A DNA stretch of 64,000 bases from Cokeromyces recurvatus (Eukaryota > Mucoromycota > Mucoromycetes > Mucorales > Mucoraceae): positions 434,001 through 498,000 of the forward strand of contig NW_026251392.1 of the NCBI RefSeq assembly GCF_025118155.1, written 5' to 3'. Shown here piece by piece: positions 36,591-49,586 of this stretch (position 1 is its first letter; each line of letters begins with the position of its first letter). A program made the position numbers and the translations under genes. The notes under the pieces were generated by a model, which worked only from the letters and a program-made list of their open reading frames with translations, was not told the DNA's origin and did no database searches.

Positions 36591-39564
36591 TTATCCACTA
36601 AATATGCGAAGAATAAGATATAAAGTTGAACCAGTAAATCGAATGGCTGCTAATCCTGCTACAGACCATAAAATGAAACCAAGATAATCTGTACTTCTAG
36701 TTTGGAATGAACCCATCCAATTAAAAGTAGTAGTATTAGATATAATAACTACTAAAATAAGATTTGTAATAATCCATGAGAGTACTAAACGAGTACGGAA
36801 TGCTCTATAATAATCTTCTTGCTTTGTCTTTGAATCACGATGTTGTTTTTCAGGAATTACTTCTTTACTTAGATCTAAGCATGCTTCTTCGTAGAGTTCA
36901 TTCAAATCTTTTTGTTCGGTAGGAACTTCAACTTCTACCATACTTTCGCCTGTCTCAGCATCTTTTTTATGTTTTACAACACCCAAGTCTGTAGCAATCG
37001 TATTATCACCCTTTGTACCCCAAGAGACATCATGAGTATTACAGAAAGCATAAATATTGAGAATGTTTGTATAACTTGGTGATAAAAAGATATATTGTCC
37101 GAAGCTTGTTATCATATGCCATGGATCTAAAAATAAGCAACTTGAAACCAAGTAAAGAGCATAAGTTGAACAGACCGAGATAATGATATTTCTAAATGTT
37201 GAATGTCCAAGCATTGTCATAAATGAGCTTGCCCCATTTTCTGCTATAGCTGAAATACTGGCTACTGTAATCCAAATGGTTGCAAATAGCATATATCCCA
37301 TTAAAATTGCAAAAAATACCATACTAGCTGTATATGCAAATTTTGAACCTTGAGGTCGATTACCGAGTGCCAATATGAATTGAATAATGATTAATAAAAT
37401 ATAAATATAATTTAAAACGACATGAATAACATCCGCCACATGAGCAGGGAATGGTTTAGGTTGAAGACTTTCTGCACCTAATGCTTGAATTAATATAAAG
37501 AATGTTAAATAAAAGTTACCCTATAAAATGAGAATTTGCTTAGTTCTGTCTGTCTGTCTGTTTGTCTATCTTTCTTATATATTTACCAAAGCAAACCATG
37601 AAAAGAGCATATTATAACTAGCATATATATTTTCAAATATAAAAGCTAATTTTCGAAATATACTATGATCTGAACCCCATACTTTACGCCAATGGTATAA
37701 TGCATAGACACCAGCAAAGAAGGAACCATTTAGCCATCTTCTTCTTTGTGAAATAAATTCATCTACTTTATCTGGTACATCCGTCTCACCATAAGCACTA
37801 GAAACATAATGAAGTATCCAGTTTGCATTTTTCTTTGCTACTAACTCATAACATAAGATACGATCTTCAGCGAGATACATATTGGCTGTAAAGATATCAG
37901 CATCTCCACCATGTTGTGTTTCACCCAAGAAATATTTTTCCAATGGACCATGCCCATCTATATCATTTTGAAGTGCCTTATATCGATAAGCTGAAAATGC
38001 ACCAGGTAATACAGAAATATAGCCAAATACAGATTCCAAAGGTTTATCCAAAATATTTGACATTTTATATTCAAAATTCTGAGCTGCTACTAAAGGATTT
38101 AAGAGAGCAGAACCAAATTTACCCGTCATCGTTCTAATTTCTCCACAAGCACCTGCAATATTAGAATGTACATCAAATGCCTTCCATAAGTGATAAATTG
38201 AGGTATGACCAGGACGTGTGCCAACGTCAATTAATACACAAACATGAGGCTGAATAAGAGGACCAAATGCTTGAAAGAACCAACGATGTGAATTAATCTT
38301 TTTTTGATTCTTTTCTTTTAAACAAAATAATATTTGGCATGGTACAATTCCTTTATCTGCACCTTTGAATTTCATGTCTGGAGTTACAGACAATTGTGTT
38401 GTATACTTAAAATAATAATATTATTATTAATTAATTAATAAAATAACAATTATTATTATCATTTTACCTCATAAATATGTGCTGTTACAGGTTTATTACC
38501 GACTATATTTTTAGCAACTCCTTCTTGATAGACACCTAAACTAGCCAAGACAGATAAAGTTCTAGGATGGACTTTATTACGTCCATCAGACACAATACAT
38601 ACTGTCACTTTTTTCCATCCTTCAGGTCCCCATGTTCGTGATCGATCTCTTGTACATAAATGAGCAATATTTTTCATTACACCATGCATTGTTCTAGCAA
38701 ATAAAACTTCATCTTCCTATTTTTTTTTTTTTAGAAAAAATATTTTTTTTTTTAAAAAAAAAATTAAATTAAAAAAAAATTGTCATTGTACTCATTTTAA
38801 TAAAATTAAACTTTACGTTGTACATGGTCAAAACAATAAATAATTCAGTTTCTCTACCAAGTAATTGTTGACGTAGCGTGTAACCTTCAGCAGCAAAATC
38901 CTTGGGATCACAAGTAGCTGCTGTATAACGCATATGTGTAAATTCTTTAGTATCTTTGATGGGAACTGCTTGAAGATAACGAGTGGGAACAGGACAATCC
39001 AATACCAAATTACCACAAGTAAGTTTTACTCTACGTGCTAATAAATAAATAAAAAAAAATGATAAATTTAGTTATTATTTATTTATTTTTTTAAAAAAAA
39101 AAAGAAGAGTGCGCCTTACTTGTCTTGTATCGACGTGGTTGACGTCTAGGAGCTCCAGTATAATAAACAGGAGGTGACTCATTGCCAAAGTTATTATTAT
39201 TATTATTATCGATGATAGGAGGTGACATAGGATGTTCAGCAAAAGGTGAAGGCATTGATAGAGGAGGAGGAGGTCCATCTGAAAAAGGGAAAGGGCCATC
39301 AGCAAAAGGCGATATCATATTAGAAGAAGGAGGTTGTGGTGGGATAGGCATGGCTGTAGAAGATTGATTATTATGTGGCAAAAGTGGCTGGCTACTTTCA
39401 TAAGTTGGTATAGGTGGTGTATGTTCTTCTACGACATATGAATCCGTAAAAGGAGATTGCATAACTGGTCTTTGTTCTACAAAATTAGTATTATTTAAAG
39501 GATAATTTTCAAATTCCTCATCTTCTTTATGAGGCGGTAATTGTGAATGTTCCGGTGGATACAT
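36591..39564 (-). CDS. Chitin synthase (division 1, class I-III type)
   Basis: Five exons: 39564-39120, 39037-38817, 38716-38468, 38405-37587, 37520-36591; 887 residues. The enzyme polymerises UDP-GlcNAc into chitin at the plasma membrane. A disordered Pro-rich N-terminus (~150 residues) precedes the chitin synthase N domain ([17 protein letters not shown]) and the GT2 catalytic region: [49 protein letters not shown] and the product-binding [13 protein letters not shown]. Several transmembrane helices follow. The segment [13 protein letters not shown] is the division 1 SWGTKG signature. There is no myosin head or cytochrome-b5 domain, which excludes classes IV-VII. The exact class needs a tree. 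Confidence 0.95.
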
Positions 39565-39822
39565 TATGTAAGTTAAGAACAAGAAGAAGAAGAAGAAAAG
39601 GATGATAACAAAAGAATCAATTTTTTTTTATTTGTTATTAAATAATTATACTTCGCAGCTTCTCCGCTTGGATTTTCATTAAGAAAAGAATAGAATTTAT
39701 CTAAAATTGCTAAGAATAGACATTATTTATTATTTGATATGTTTCAAATAAATGGTATATGTATATATATTATATTATTATTTTTTATTTATTAATTAAA
39801 ATAGACATAATAGTAACAATAA

Positions 39823-40954
39823 TTAAGCAATTTGGGGTGTACCTTCTACTTGACTTTGAATATCATCTATCTTATTGTCAACAGCTTCTGCATTAAAATG
39901 CTCTCCTTGTACACTTCTAACATCATAAGCCTATTATCAAATCAAATATGATATTAACAATTACTATAATTAGGATTTTATTTACTTTGTTTTTGTTTAC
40001 CTGGAACATGGCAACAATAAATTCAGTAAGTGGCTTGACCATCCATCTTGTAGGATATTTTACATTTTCAAACCAGCCTAAATGTCCACCATAATCTGTA
40101 GTAGCAAGCACAACATTTGGGTTTGTTTTAATTTCATCATAAGGAATACAATCTGCTGCAGCAATAGGATCATCTAAGGCATTTAGACATAATAATGGTA
40201 TCTTTACAAATTCAATAAAACGACAGGAACTTGCGTCACGATAATAATTATTAACTGTCGTATAATCAAACATTTTCCTTGTACACGCTTCATCAAATTC
40301 TTGAATTGTCTGTGCGGCCATGACCTCATCTGGATTGATTTTTCCACCTTTAACTACAATGTCCATGTGTCTATTTATTTTTGAATGTTATTTTACAATT
40401 TTTTTTTTTTTTTGAAGATTTACTTACCTAGCAAAAGTATTTTTTAAGTTTTGAGCCATTTTAGGGGAATAAATTTTTCTACCAATATATGATTGACTTA
40501 AAAGTTCCATTGAACTTAAAAAAAAAAAAAGAATACATTAATGATCTATACCCCGCATCTGTTTTTTTTTTCTTACAGTCTAAAATCAAAAGGATTCGCG
40601 ACTGAAATTGCAGCCTTTAAGGGTGTTTTATCGCCTTCTTCTCCAAGATACTTTTTTTTTAAAATAGATAAAAGTAATCTATATTAGTTTCTTATTCTAG
40701 TATTAATATTAAATTCGTGTATTTACTTTAACTAAAACATTAGAGCCAAGTGAAAATCCAATACCAACTAAAGGTGTATTAGGTGCTAATCGTTTTTGAA
40801 TATGTTGAATGGCCACTCTAAAATCATCTGTGTAGCCACCACTATACATTTGAGGTGTCTTAATTTCACTGTTAGCACAGCCACGAGAATTCATTACTAC
40901 AGCACGGTAATTGAAAGGTGGATATGTAACCTAGTATTTATTAAACAAAAAGCT

Positions 40955-40998
<44 letters not shown>

Positions 40999-41532
40999 CG
41001 AACTTACTATTTCTAATAAGCAACGAATATATGATTCATGACTACCACCAGTTAAACCATGTAATACAACCAATGTAGGTGTTTCATCTTCTTTTAGATT
41101 CTCTTTTGTACGTGCCCAATCTAACGCAAAAGTACCTCCGTCAGGTGTATCTACAAACTCTCTGAAAAGAAAAAGGAGATAATGACGATGATAATGCTAT
41201 AGTTACATTATGTAATATAGTATATCTTTTCTTTTTCTTTTTCTTTTTTTTTTTTTTTACCTTTCATAAGTAACAGCATTTACAGTAGGAGCATGATTAT
41301 AAAAAGCAGCATACCCAGTTTGCAAATGCCCATTAAATAAATAAGGAGTTGGGTTATAGACGGCTTTTGGTCCAACAAGCGATGGACATGTCTCGGTAAT
41401 GTAATCCGTCAAAGAGATTTTACGATTACCAGCATTTGGTAAATAAAGATCGACAGGATGACTATTGTGAAAAAGTTTAACTTTACTCATTATAGAAGAA
41501 AGAGTAGAAAAAAGGAGTCTACGAATTGTCAT
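39823..41532 (-). CDS. Alpha/beta hydrolase of the EMB8/YheT/Eht1 family
   Basis: Seven exons: 41532-41261, 41161-41008, 40930-40727, 40650-40577, 40514-40428, 40370-40001, 39930-39823; 422 residues. Landmarks: oxyanion-side HGLTGGSHESYIR, NSRGCANSE, nucleophile elbow GFSLGSN (Ser ~200), acid LDDPIA (Asp ~330) and base GGHLGW (His ~357), the full Ser-Asp-His triad. FNGHLQTG near the N-terminus is typical of the family. Yeast members (Eht1, Eeb1, YMR210W) act as acyl-CoA:ethanol acyltransferases or monoacylglycerol lipases, and ABHD1/3 act on lipids in animals. The substrate here is not predictable from sequence alone. A basic N-terminal stretch (MTIRRLLFSTLSSI) could target mitochondria or anchor in a membrane. 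Confidence 0.9.
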
Positions 41533-41731
41533 ACATGAAAAGAAAAATAAAATATATATTGTTAGATTTAATATTTATACATTTGTACTTATGTAATTCA
41601 AAATTATAAATAAAAAAGCCGAAATATTTTACCGATAATAAGGTTATCCAATCATCAACTGATTATCATGCTAACATACTTATTGTTACTTGAAAGAAAA
41701 ATCCATCCAAGATCATATGAAAAATTTATAC

Positions 41732-41994
41732 CAGTCCGGCTAGTGGATATTGTCGGTTATAAAAAAATAAAATAAATGTCAGTTGCAAAATGATATAATT
41801 GGCGGTTACAAAATGAATGGTTGTCTGACGAAAAATACATGGCTTCAAGTGCAAGAGTATACTTGGTTTCGAGAATTATGTTAAAGCCTGGTAGAGTTTG
41901 AATACACCCATCGCCTCAAAGATAAAATGGCCCATTCTTTTTGTAGCCGCCAATTATATCATTTTGCAACTGACAATATTCACTAGCTGGACTG
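41732..41994. mobile_element. MITE-like element with long nested inverted repeats
   Basis: The ends read CAGTCCGGCTAGTGGATATT at 41732 and, as reverse complement from 41994, CAGTCCAGCTAGTGAATATT: an imperfect terminal inverted repeat. An inner inverted repeat of ~44 nt (near 41779-41822 and 41934-41976, TGTCAGTTGCAAAATGATAT...) differs at only two positions. TA occurs at 41995-41996 and at 41729-41730 (one extra C at the left), as for a TA target duplication of Tc1/mariner-type elements. It has no ORF, is 263 bp long, and sits between the start of the hydrolase gene and the end of the NAD kinase gene. Confidence 0.8.
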
Positions 41995-42151
41995 TATTAG
42001 TATTCACCAAATCGAACAAGAAATCTATTATATAATGCAATTTTTTTTTTTAGATTATTGCTACTGTCATAATGTATATCAATCTAGAACACTGCATATT
42101 TCCATCAAAGCAAAAAGTTAAATTAAATAATAGTAAAATAAAAGCTTTTCT

Positions 42152-43820
42152 TTATTGAATAACAGCATGTTGCTGTTGACCAAAAGTTTGATTCCACTTT
42201 AATAGCTCATTTATATCCTTTTCCCAACCTACGCCATCATTATTATGAATTACACATGGTATAGGATACTTTGACATGCGAACCTATTTTTTTGTATTTT
42301 ATTAATAATAAAAAAAAGGTTAATTATTGACCTTTCTTACCTTGACATATTCCCCTTTATTTAACATAAATATTTCGTGTCCATCCATTGAAACTTCTAT
42401 TTGGCTTCGACTCTTTTCACCAATCTGTACGAAGAAAAAAAAAAGCAAGTTTAATTTATGAAAGAAAAATGTTACTATATACCTTTAATTCTATAGTTGA
42501 ACTAGGAGGTAACAATACTGTTCTAAAGGATAAAGATCTTGGACAAATAGGGGTAAGAACAAGACTTTGTACACTTGGATGTACAATAGGGCCACCTGCT
42601 GATAAAGAATAAGCAGTTGAACCAGTTGGTGTAGACACAATTAAACCATCTGCAACACATTCAGTAAGACGATAATCATCTACAAAGCATTCAACTGAAG
42701 TTAAATGAGGAAACCTGCCTCTATGTAAAGTTACTTCATTCATAACTTGTCTATCATCCACTTCTCTTCCATTTACTTCAATCCTTTTGCCATTTGATTG
42801 ATGTAAAGAGCAAAATAATCTCATTCTCAACATAAGTCTGACTCTACCTGTAATCATATCACTTAGTACATGCTGGTACTTTTCAAATTCTAATGGATAT
42901 TAACAGAAAAAAAATAATAATGAATAAACTAAAAAACCGTTCAATGCGAGATGATGTATGTATTTTACTGTTAGATATTAAGAAGCATAATGTCCCTAAG
43001 GAAAAACTAACTACAGGAGGCGCAGCTTTGGGGAATAAAGACGATAAATGAAGCATTGTACCATCACCACCTAAAGTAATTGCAAAATCAACGGTACGTG
43101 TATAGTCCTCTATTTTATCTAGAAGAAGAAAAAAAAAGGTTAATTTAATTATATATAAGGGGGAATTCCTGTTTAAATTATTTCAACCTACTATTTTCAA
43201 TTACATGAACGAAAGGAAGCTCTTTATAAAATTGCTCAGCTACCTCAGGCTCTACAATTATGTTTATATCAGGTTTTGATCTATGAAGCCAACTATAATA
43301 CTATATTAAGGAAAGCATTGCTTTTTTTTTTTTTTTTTTTTTGCTTAAATCACATACTTTGCAACTTCTACAAACGCCTTTTCTGTTTTAATATCGTTTG
43401 GCTTCTTAACAATTAATATATTGTTTGGCTTTTGATTCCATTTAAGATTATAGAGTCCACTAGACAGACATGGATATGTTTAAATATAGAGTAGATCTAT
43501 TATACAGGTATTTGTATATTACCCATATGTGCTTCCAGGTGCTTGTATTATATCACTTGATCTAGGGGACTTGATTAGTTCTGAATCGTCTTCTCTTGAT
43601 TCTTGATGAATTGTTTTTTAATTATTAAATACATCTTTTTTTTTTTGACAAAACTTATACCGAAATTTTTTGACAAACTTAAACCCACTTTATTAGGTAA
43701 TAAGGTTGTTTTTTGTAGTACTTTAGCATGTTGATAATATGATCGCTTCCAGAGAATAGTATTTAATGAAAACTTATTATTAATTATAGATCTATTGTTT
43801 AATCGTAATGACCGCATCAT
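42152..43820 (-). CDS. NAD(H) kinase, probably mitochondrial (POS5-like)
   Basis: Eight exons: 43820-43661, 43601-43523, 43459-43358, 43292-43192, 43118-42969, 42889-42483, 42424-42341, 42283-42152; 404 residues. The enzyme phosphorylates NAD or NADH with ATP to give NADP(H). The diagnostic [13 protein letters not shown] lies at ~residue 163, with FSLGTLCFL after it. Also visible are [43 protein letters not shown] (the NE/D and TPTGSTAY motifs) and a beta-sandwich C-terminus. The N-terminal ~50 residues are basic, with Asn/Leu/Ser, as in a mitochondrial presequence, hence the Pos5 suggestion rather than cytosolic Utr1. The donor of exon 5 (A|GTAAAA) is a judgement call but restores the usual linker length. 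Its start is 115 bp from the stop of the upstream SAP30BP-like gene. Confidence 0.92.
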
Positions 43821-43935
43821 GTTTTTTATTTTTATGAATACGAAAAAAAAAAAAAAAAAATACGCAACGATATGCTAACATATATTATTGATGACTCAAA
43901 AATACTAATATATCAGAGATGATCTCCGCTGCTGT

Positions 43936-44961
43936 TTATCTTCTTTTATTTGAGCTACTTCCATATTCATCATCCCATTTCTTTTTTCGTTTTTCACCAT
44001 CATTGCTTAATGGAGTAGATGTTTTATTTTCTATAGTAGGAGGCTTTGTAATACGACTCGCTATTTTAGCTGCTGTTGCCATCGCTTGTGCCATCGCACT
44101 TGATTGTTGTGGTGTTAATTCTTGTTGTTGAGGAACAAAATTAATTGAATTTCGATTTTGCTGTTGTGCTGCCTTCTCTTCAGCGAGCCTTCTTTGCGTT
44201 TCTAGAATTCCATCTATATACATTTCTTTCGGAAATCCATGAGGATCAAATTGAGTTTTATCAAAATTACTACCAAATTCATCGACTCCTGTGAATTCAA
44301 CTAATTTGGCATAAATACGCGGATTACGAAATGATTTATTATGTTGTAAATGTTTATTCAAGTGATGGCCCGATGCTTTTAGTGATAAGAAGTGGGCTAT
44401 TCTTTCCTAATTTTTTTATAGTTTTGAATTTATTTTTTATTTTTATTTATTTTTTTTTTTAATGACTTACAGTTCGTTCTGGATCGCAAGGAATATTAGG
44501 CTCATCTGGAATTCCCCAGTTAACTACACCTTCAACAGGTTTTGGTGTTAATACAGCTAATAATCGTTTATTATATTCAATGATCGATCCCTCTTGATTT
44601 AGTAATAACGGGGGGTTTGATACACTAACTGCTTTCTTAATTGTTGATACAGAAGAACTAGTTTGACTATTTGAATTTTCTATTGGCTTTTCTTTAATAG
44701 TAGATGTTTTTAATCTAATTGGTTTTTTATCCTTTTTTTTTTAAAAAAAAAAATAAGTTAATTTATAATGTCACACTTATAAAAAAAAAGACATATTTTA
44801 CTTGAACAATTTGAGCAACTATAAAGGATGAAGATGAAAAGATTAATCTCATGTACATTCTTTTTTTTTAATGGAACTATCTGTTGCATACCTGGTTGCT
44901 CATCACTTGAGGAAGAATCTTCTTCATCAGAATAATTCACAAGACCTGCTAATGAACTCAT
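43936..44961 (-). CDS. SAP30-binding protein / HCNGP-like transcriptional regulator
   Basis: Four exons: 44961-44892, 44818-44802 (17-nt microexon), 44731-44471, 44406-43936; 272 residues. MSSLAGLVNYSDEEDSSSSD matches the acidic N-terminus of SAP30BP/HCNGP proteins. The HCNGP domain is clear: GWNVPxEP-like VNWGIPDEPNIPCDPER, RIAHFLSLKASGHHLNKHLQ, KSFRNPRIYAKLVEFTG and FDPHGFPKEMY. SAP30BP associates with SAP30/HDAC complexes and, in metazoans, with the splicing of short introns. The C-terminus is Gln-rich then basic (EKRKKKWDDEYGSSSNKRR), probably a nuclear signal. Only 83 bp separate its ATG from the stop of the SLP1-like gene upstream. Confidence 0.88.
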
Positions 44962-45044
44962 TTTTTTTTTTTTTTTTTATAAATGTTAAGAAAAAAAAAA
45001 TTAGAAACAGAAAATACGGTATTTTATTATTATTATTATTTTAT

Positions 45045-48000
45045 TTAATCAGAAGGTGGACTTGCGGTGGGCCTTTTAAGATTTTGAGCAAATAATGTAT
45101 TTTCATCTCTTTGTTGTAAACTTTGTAGACTTGAATTACTGGTTAGCATCGATACGGGTTGTGTATTTACTTCTTCTTGTTGTCGTTGTTCTGATAAAGT
45201 ATTTCCAAGCTTCCTTTGAGGTAAGGTGTTGGTATTCTGAAATTCTACTATACCCAATGAGTCCAAGTTTATTTGTTTGGAGATTATATCATGTTCACTG
45301 CGATGAGTAGATGTGAGAATAGGTTTTCTATTTATAGTAGGTATGCGTAAATCATTTTGTTTCATAACATAAGACATATTATCACTGTATCGTCTAGGAT
45401 TAATGGGTCTTTTAGGTAATTCATTCAGTTTTTGTGTTAATAAGAGGGGTTTAGTTTCATCTGTTACTGTATGATATGTTAGTGTAGATGTATCGTTTAT
45501 TATGGCTGAAGGAACGAGAGCATCAAGGGATACTTGATTGCTATTCGATGACGTATTATTACTATCGACAGTTTCTTTTGATAATTGATCAACAGATTCT
45601 CTTCTTTTTCTCTCCTCATATTGTGCAGCCATAACTGGGGAAAGCGTATTAAATGTGCCTCTTGATAATGCTATAAAAACAAAGAGTGCTATCATAATTA
45701 CAAGTTGTGTAACTGAGACTCTTCTTTCGAATGATAACTAAAGCAAACATAAGTAATTCATTTATAAACTATAATATATACATATATATATATATATCTT
45801 ACTTGATCTGCTAGAATAGCTATTTTAGTTGACATTTCTCTCATATCATTCTCAGTCTGCTCCTTCAAATCTTCATACCATTGTTCATAACGACGTTTCT
45901 ATACAATATTATATATAAGATACAGTGTAAATGGTATATAGCATGATTACTTACCATACTATCGATTTTATAACTGGCAGTCTCATTCAAATGCCCAATG
46001 AGCATAATTAACTGCTCTTGATGCTTCTTCTCCATATCTATAAATACATCATTCAGGTTTTTATTTTGATCATCTAAAAATCGTTGAGATAATGTCATGT
46101 TGATCTCTAATATACTCAATCTTTTCATAATTGTCTTGTAAATAGATTCTTGAGTATTGCCTTCCTTTTGATGATTATTAGGTATAACAATTTTTGGTAA
46201 CTGAGGAGAAGGTTGTGTTGAAGGCAGTGGTGTCAATGATGAAGACGGTAACACGATTGCTGTTGACGATGATGAAGAATTGTGTTTATGTTGTTTTGAC
46301 ATGATAGATGGATCAAATTCATTATTTATAACAGAAGGAGTTGCTATAGATGAAGTAAAAGACATGCTAGTGTTTTGTGATGATGATACTAATTTCTCAG
46401 AGCTCTTTCCATGTTCTTCATGGTGATGGTTAAGATCGTTTTTTGCTTTAGAAGGAGATGGAGTGTGAGATGAAACCAGTTCCTGTTGAGTGTCTTTATC
46501 GTAATTCTGCTGTATTGTAGTTGCAGTCATCCTCTTACTATCATGTGGAGTAGCTTCAGTATCGATTTTTCTGTCCAACCCTGTTGATATATTTTCATTC
46601 ATTACTGTGTGTGTAGAGGGTGCATCATTCTCTATTAATTCAGGATATATTTCATTTACTCCCCCAGCCCCAGTATTTAGTACAGACTCAGACTCAGAAG
46701 GTTCAATCATATCTATATCTGTAGGAGGAATAATGAGTTTTTCTTCTTCTTCATTGTCAATCTTTACAGGAAATGATTCAGATGTGTTTGTAATATCGAA
46801 CTGAGGTTGAATAATCTGTTCACGTACATCAGCTGGCCATAAATGTTCACTTTCTAATACTGGATCTCGATCTTGACTTTCAACCATTGTATAATATTCC
46901 ATCATTGACATACCATGGACTCTTACTAAACTTAAAGGGCAATAATACTCATTACCATAATGAGTAAGGAATTCTATCTTGATATATTCCACAAAACCGC
47001 TTTCAGGGATCCTAAACACCTGAAGGTCTCTTGTATTTCTCGCTTGCCATTGACCTAATAAACGCCAATCATTTGAAGGATAGGTAGATGAGGCATAAAC
47101 TCGAAAATCCTTAAAGGTACTTGAGAAGAATTCAAAGTTTGCCATTACTAAAGTATCAATCACAATTTGTTCACACAAGTTAATAATGACAAATTTATTA
47201 GCCGAACATTTATTTAATAAATATTGATCCTTTGATTCATACAAGATAGACTGAGCTCCTTTTGCTTCTTTATTAGCCTTCCTTACAGTAGCTGCACAGT
47301 CTGTGGATGCATAATTAAATCTTTCCTTTAGTGATTTCATACGAGCAGATGCAAACTGTTGTTTCTTTGTATTGCTGTTCTTTTTATTCATCTTATCGCC
47401 TTTATTATTAAGAACTGATCCTGGATGGCTCGGTGAAATGTATTCTTCTTCATCATACACGTTAGGTCTCTTTTCCTTTCCACCTACGCCTCCCATAAAA
47501 TCTTCAAACATCGAACCAAAATCGTCTGAAAATCCGCCATCAATACTATCCACTGTGTGCTGTCGCTTATTATCACTTACTGTCTCTCCTTCTTCTTTTT
47601 CTACTAACGTTTTTCGTTTATGCCGACGATCCTTGTCATTTTCTATTTGCATAATCTTTTTTTGCCATTCTTCAAATGACATTAGTGGTTTATGTTTCTC
47701 TGTTTCTTCTTTTCCTTTCTGAGAGCTTGATTGCCCCTGTATTGTTTTAGTAAACTGATGATCATCTAATTTTACTGAATTAGGATGTACTGGTTTAAAC
47801 GTATGTTCTATATCTTTTAATGTATTCGTTTCCAGAACATTAATCATCTTTCCATTATTGTTAGATTCATCGTGATTCCTTTCTGGAGCATCTGGATTAT
47901 TAAGTTTAGAAATCACATCGGGATTAGGGAATAAAGCAACAGAAAAATCACTTTCAGTTTCTTGAGGGTACATGGGACATGTTTCTGTAAAAATGTCATT

Positions 48001-48120
48001 TATAGAATAATGTAAACATTGTTCGTTAGTTCGAAACGAGTTTCTTGATTTAATTAAAAGAGGAAATAATGTGAGTGAGTATATTATAAATAAGACACTA
48101 TAATTATACAATAAAAACAT
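45045..48120 (-). CDS. SLP1: SLP1/EMP65-type SUN-domain membrane protein
   Basis: Three exons: 48120-45955, 45898-45803, 45737-45045; 984 residues. The ATG at 48120 opens a signal-peptide-like stretch (MFLLYNYSVLFIIYSLTLF). An in-frame upstream ATG at 48183 would add a poly-Phe run read from a T/A homopolymer and is less likely. The SUN-like domain (~270-405) contains YASTDCAATVRKANKEAKGA, KFVIINLCEQIVIDTLVMAN, FFSSTFKDFRVYASS and YCPLSLVRVHG with the conserved Cys of the family. A coiled coil and a C-terminal transmembrane helix (VTQLVIMIALFVFIAL) end the core. In yeast, Slp1 with Emp65 protects newly made soluble proteins from ER degradation. Long Ser/Thr/Asp-rich linkers explain its size. 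Confidence 0.9.
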
Positions 48121-48136
48121 TCTATATTTATATATA

Positions 48137-48174
<38 letters not shown>

Positions 48175-49227
48175 TAATTTCATTGTTTGTTTTATAATAA
48201 ACTCAGTATTTTTTATTTTTTATTTTATTTTATTTTTTTTTCATTTTCAGACAGATCAAAATTGCTGCATTCTTCTAATTGTGTAAAATAAAAATAGGTA
48301 AACTACTTTATATATCTATTTTAGAAATAATAGTAAAAAAGGAATAGTAATGTACTGTAATTAAGTTCATCATTTAGAGGTTAAAGAAACAGTAATAAAT
48401 TCCCCCTTTTTTCTTATAATCTATCGTATTGTAGCTTATTCCCTATTCTTGCTTATATGTGTAACTGTACTACTGCTTTAATAAACAAGCTTATTTCATT
48501 GCCAGTTAAATATTTAATTCACATTTTAAATGATAGCTTTCAAAAAAAAAAAAGTACTCTACAGTTCTTCTTTATGCTTGCTAGGATAGTTATAAGAATT
48601 CATCTTTCAGTTATACGACTTTGTAAATTCTACAGCTTTTCAACATGTACAGATCCATTAAGTTCTTTTAACGATTGGATCGAGAATTGGCCTCTTGGGA
48701 AGTTAATCTCAAATCTTACACTTGTAAAGATTACTAATATATATCCTCTTCTCTCCTAAATCCATTACCAACCTACACTCTTTTTTTTTCCGTTCACATC
48801 TAAAGTATATATAGCAAAGTTAAATCCTTTTGACCAAGCTGCATTGTTCTTTCATTTGTTAGATCAAATTAACCCCCATTCCCCCCTTTTTTTTTAGAGT
48901 ATTATTCTCTAGAAATATCAAAAATAAAAAACCAGCTTTTTGTACCAAGTAAATACGAAAAATCTTGGGAATATACTAAGTAGCCAAGATATTTTGGTTA
49001 CACTAATGTAGGTGTGAATTTTTTCTTATACATACAAAAGTACAAAAATAGTAGCCTAATTTTATTTTTACTATGAAGAATATGGAACAAACAAAGTCTT
49101 CTCATTACTATATAAACCCAAATATATATAAATGATGAAAAGGAGCCACTAACTACTTCCTTTAAATAGCCATAGTCCTACATTACCAGAGCGACCAAAG
49201 AATAGATACAAACAGTAGTTAAAGACA
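48121..49227. other. Intergenic, no supported gene
   Basis: AT-rich DNA with an A-tract at 48140-48172 and short T and C runs. A 100-codon plus-strand frame at 48457-48759 has no recognisable motif and starts in low-complexity sequence. Confidence 0.55.
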
Positions 49228-49555
49228 TATATTCCTTATGCTATCTTGTACGGTTTATTTTTCTATCTTATTTTGACTTGTTGTACTCAAAAACATAAGA
49301 ATACAGATCATCCTAATGAAGATATTGAAACACTTGATGAACAAAAGATATTATGTGAACCTATAATAGATATGAGTTGAAATCCTTACTAATATATTTA
49401 CAGTCATCCTATTGTACAAAGAAACCTTTAATTCCTTATGAAGGTGAATCATGATTTCATTTCAAGCATATTAGTTTTCCTCAATTACGTATTGAATATA
49501 AAGCAGAACGAAATGCTAATAAGAATTTCATTTTTACTGCAAGTATTCTATGATA
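49228..49555 (+). pseudogene. 5' fragment of a host gene split by mobile elements
   Basis: An open frame of ~50 codons begins near 49228, with a hydrophobic segment (AILYGLFFYLILTCC) followed by acidic residues (DHPNEDIETLDEQ). After an apparent intron ending in TTTACAG at ~49408, a second stretch runs ESxFHFKHISFPQLRIEYKA then NANKNFIFTASIL, with one in-frame TGA (x), reaching another TGA at 49551. Both stops sit where a Trp would fit. It looks like the membrane-anchored N-terminal half of the protein whose C-terminal half resumes at 54302. The family was not recognised. The link between the two halves is inferred from position, strand and style, not from a known homologue. Confidence 0.45.
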
Positions 49556-49586
49556 CAAGTAATATATATATATGTATATGAATATA

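Noticed and set aside
48121..48183. N-terminal extension of the SLP1-like protein through poly-Phe
   Set aside because: The extension is read from a T/A homopolymer and lies just before a better signal-peptide start at 48120.
48457..48759. 100-codon plus-strand frame
   Set aside because: No recognisable motif and no codon-usage support; likely chance in T-rich DNA.
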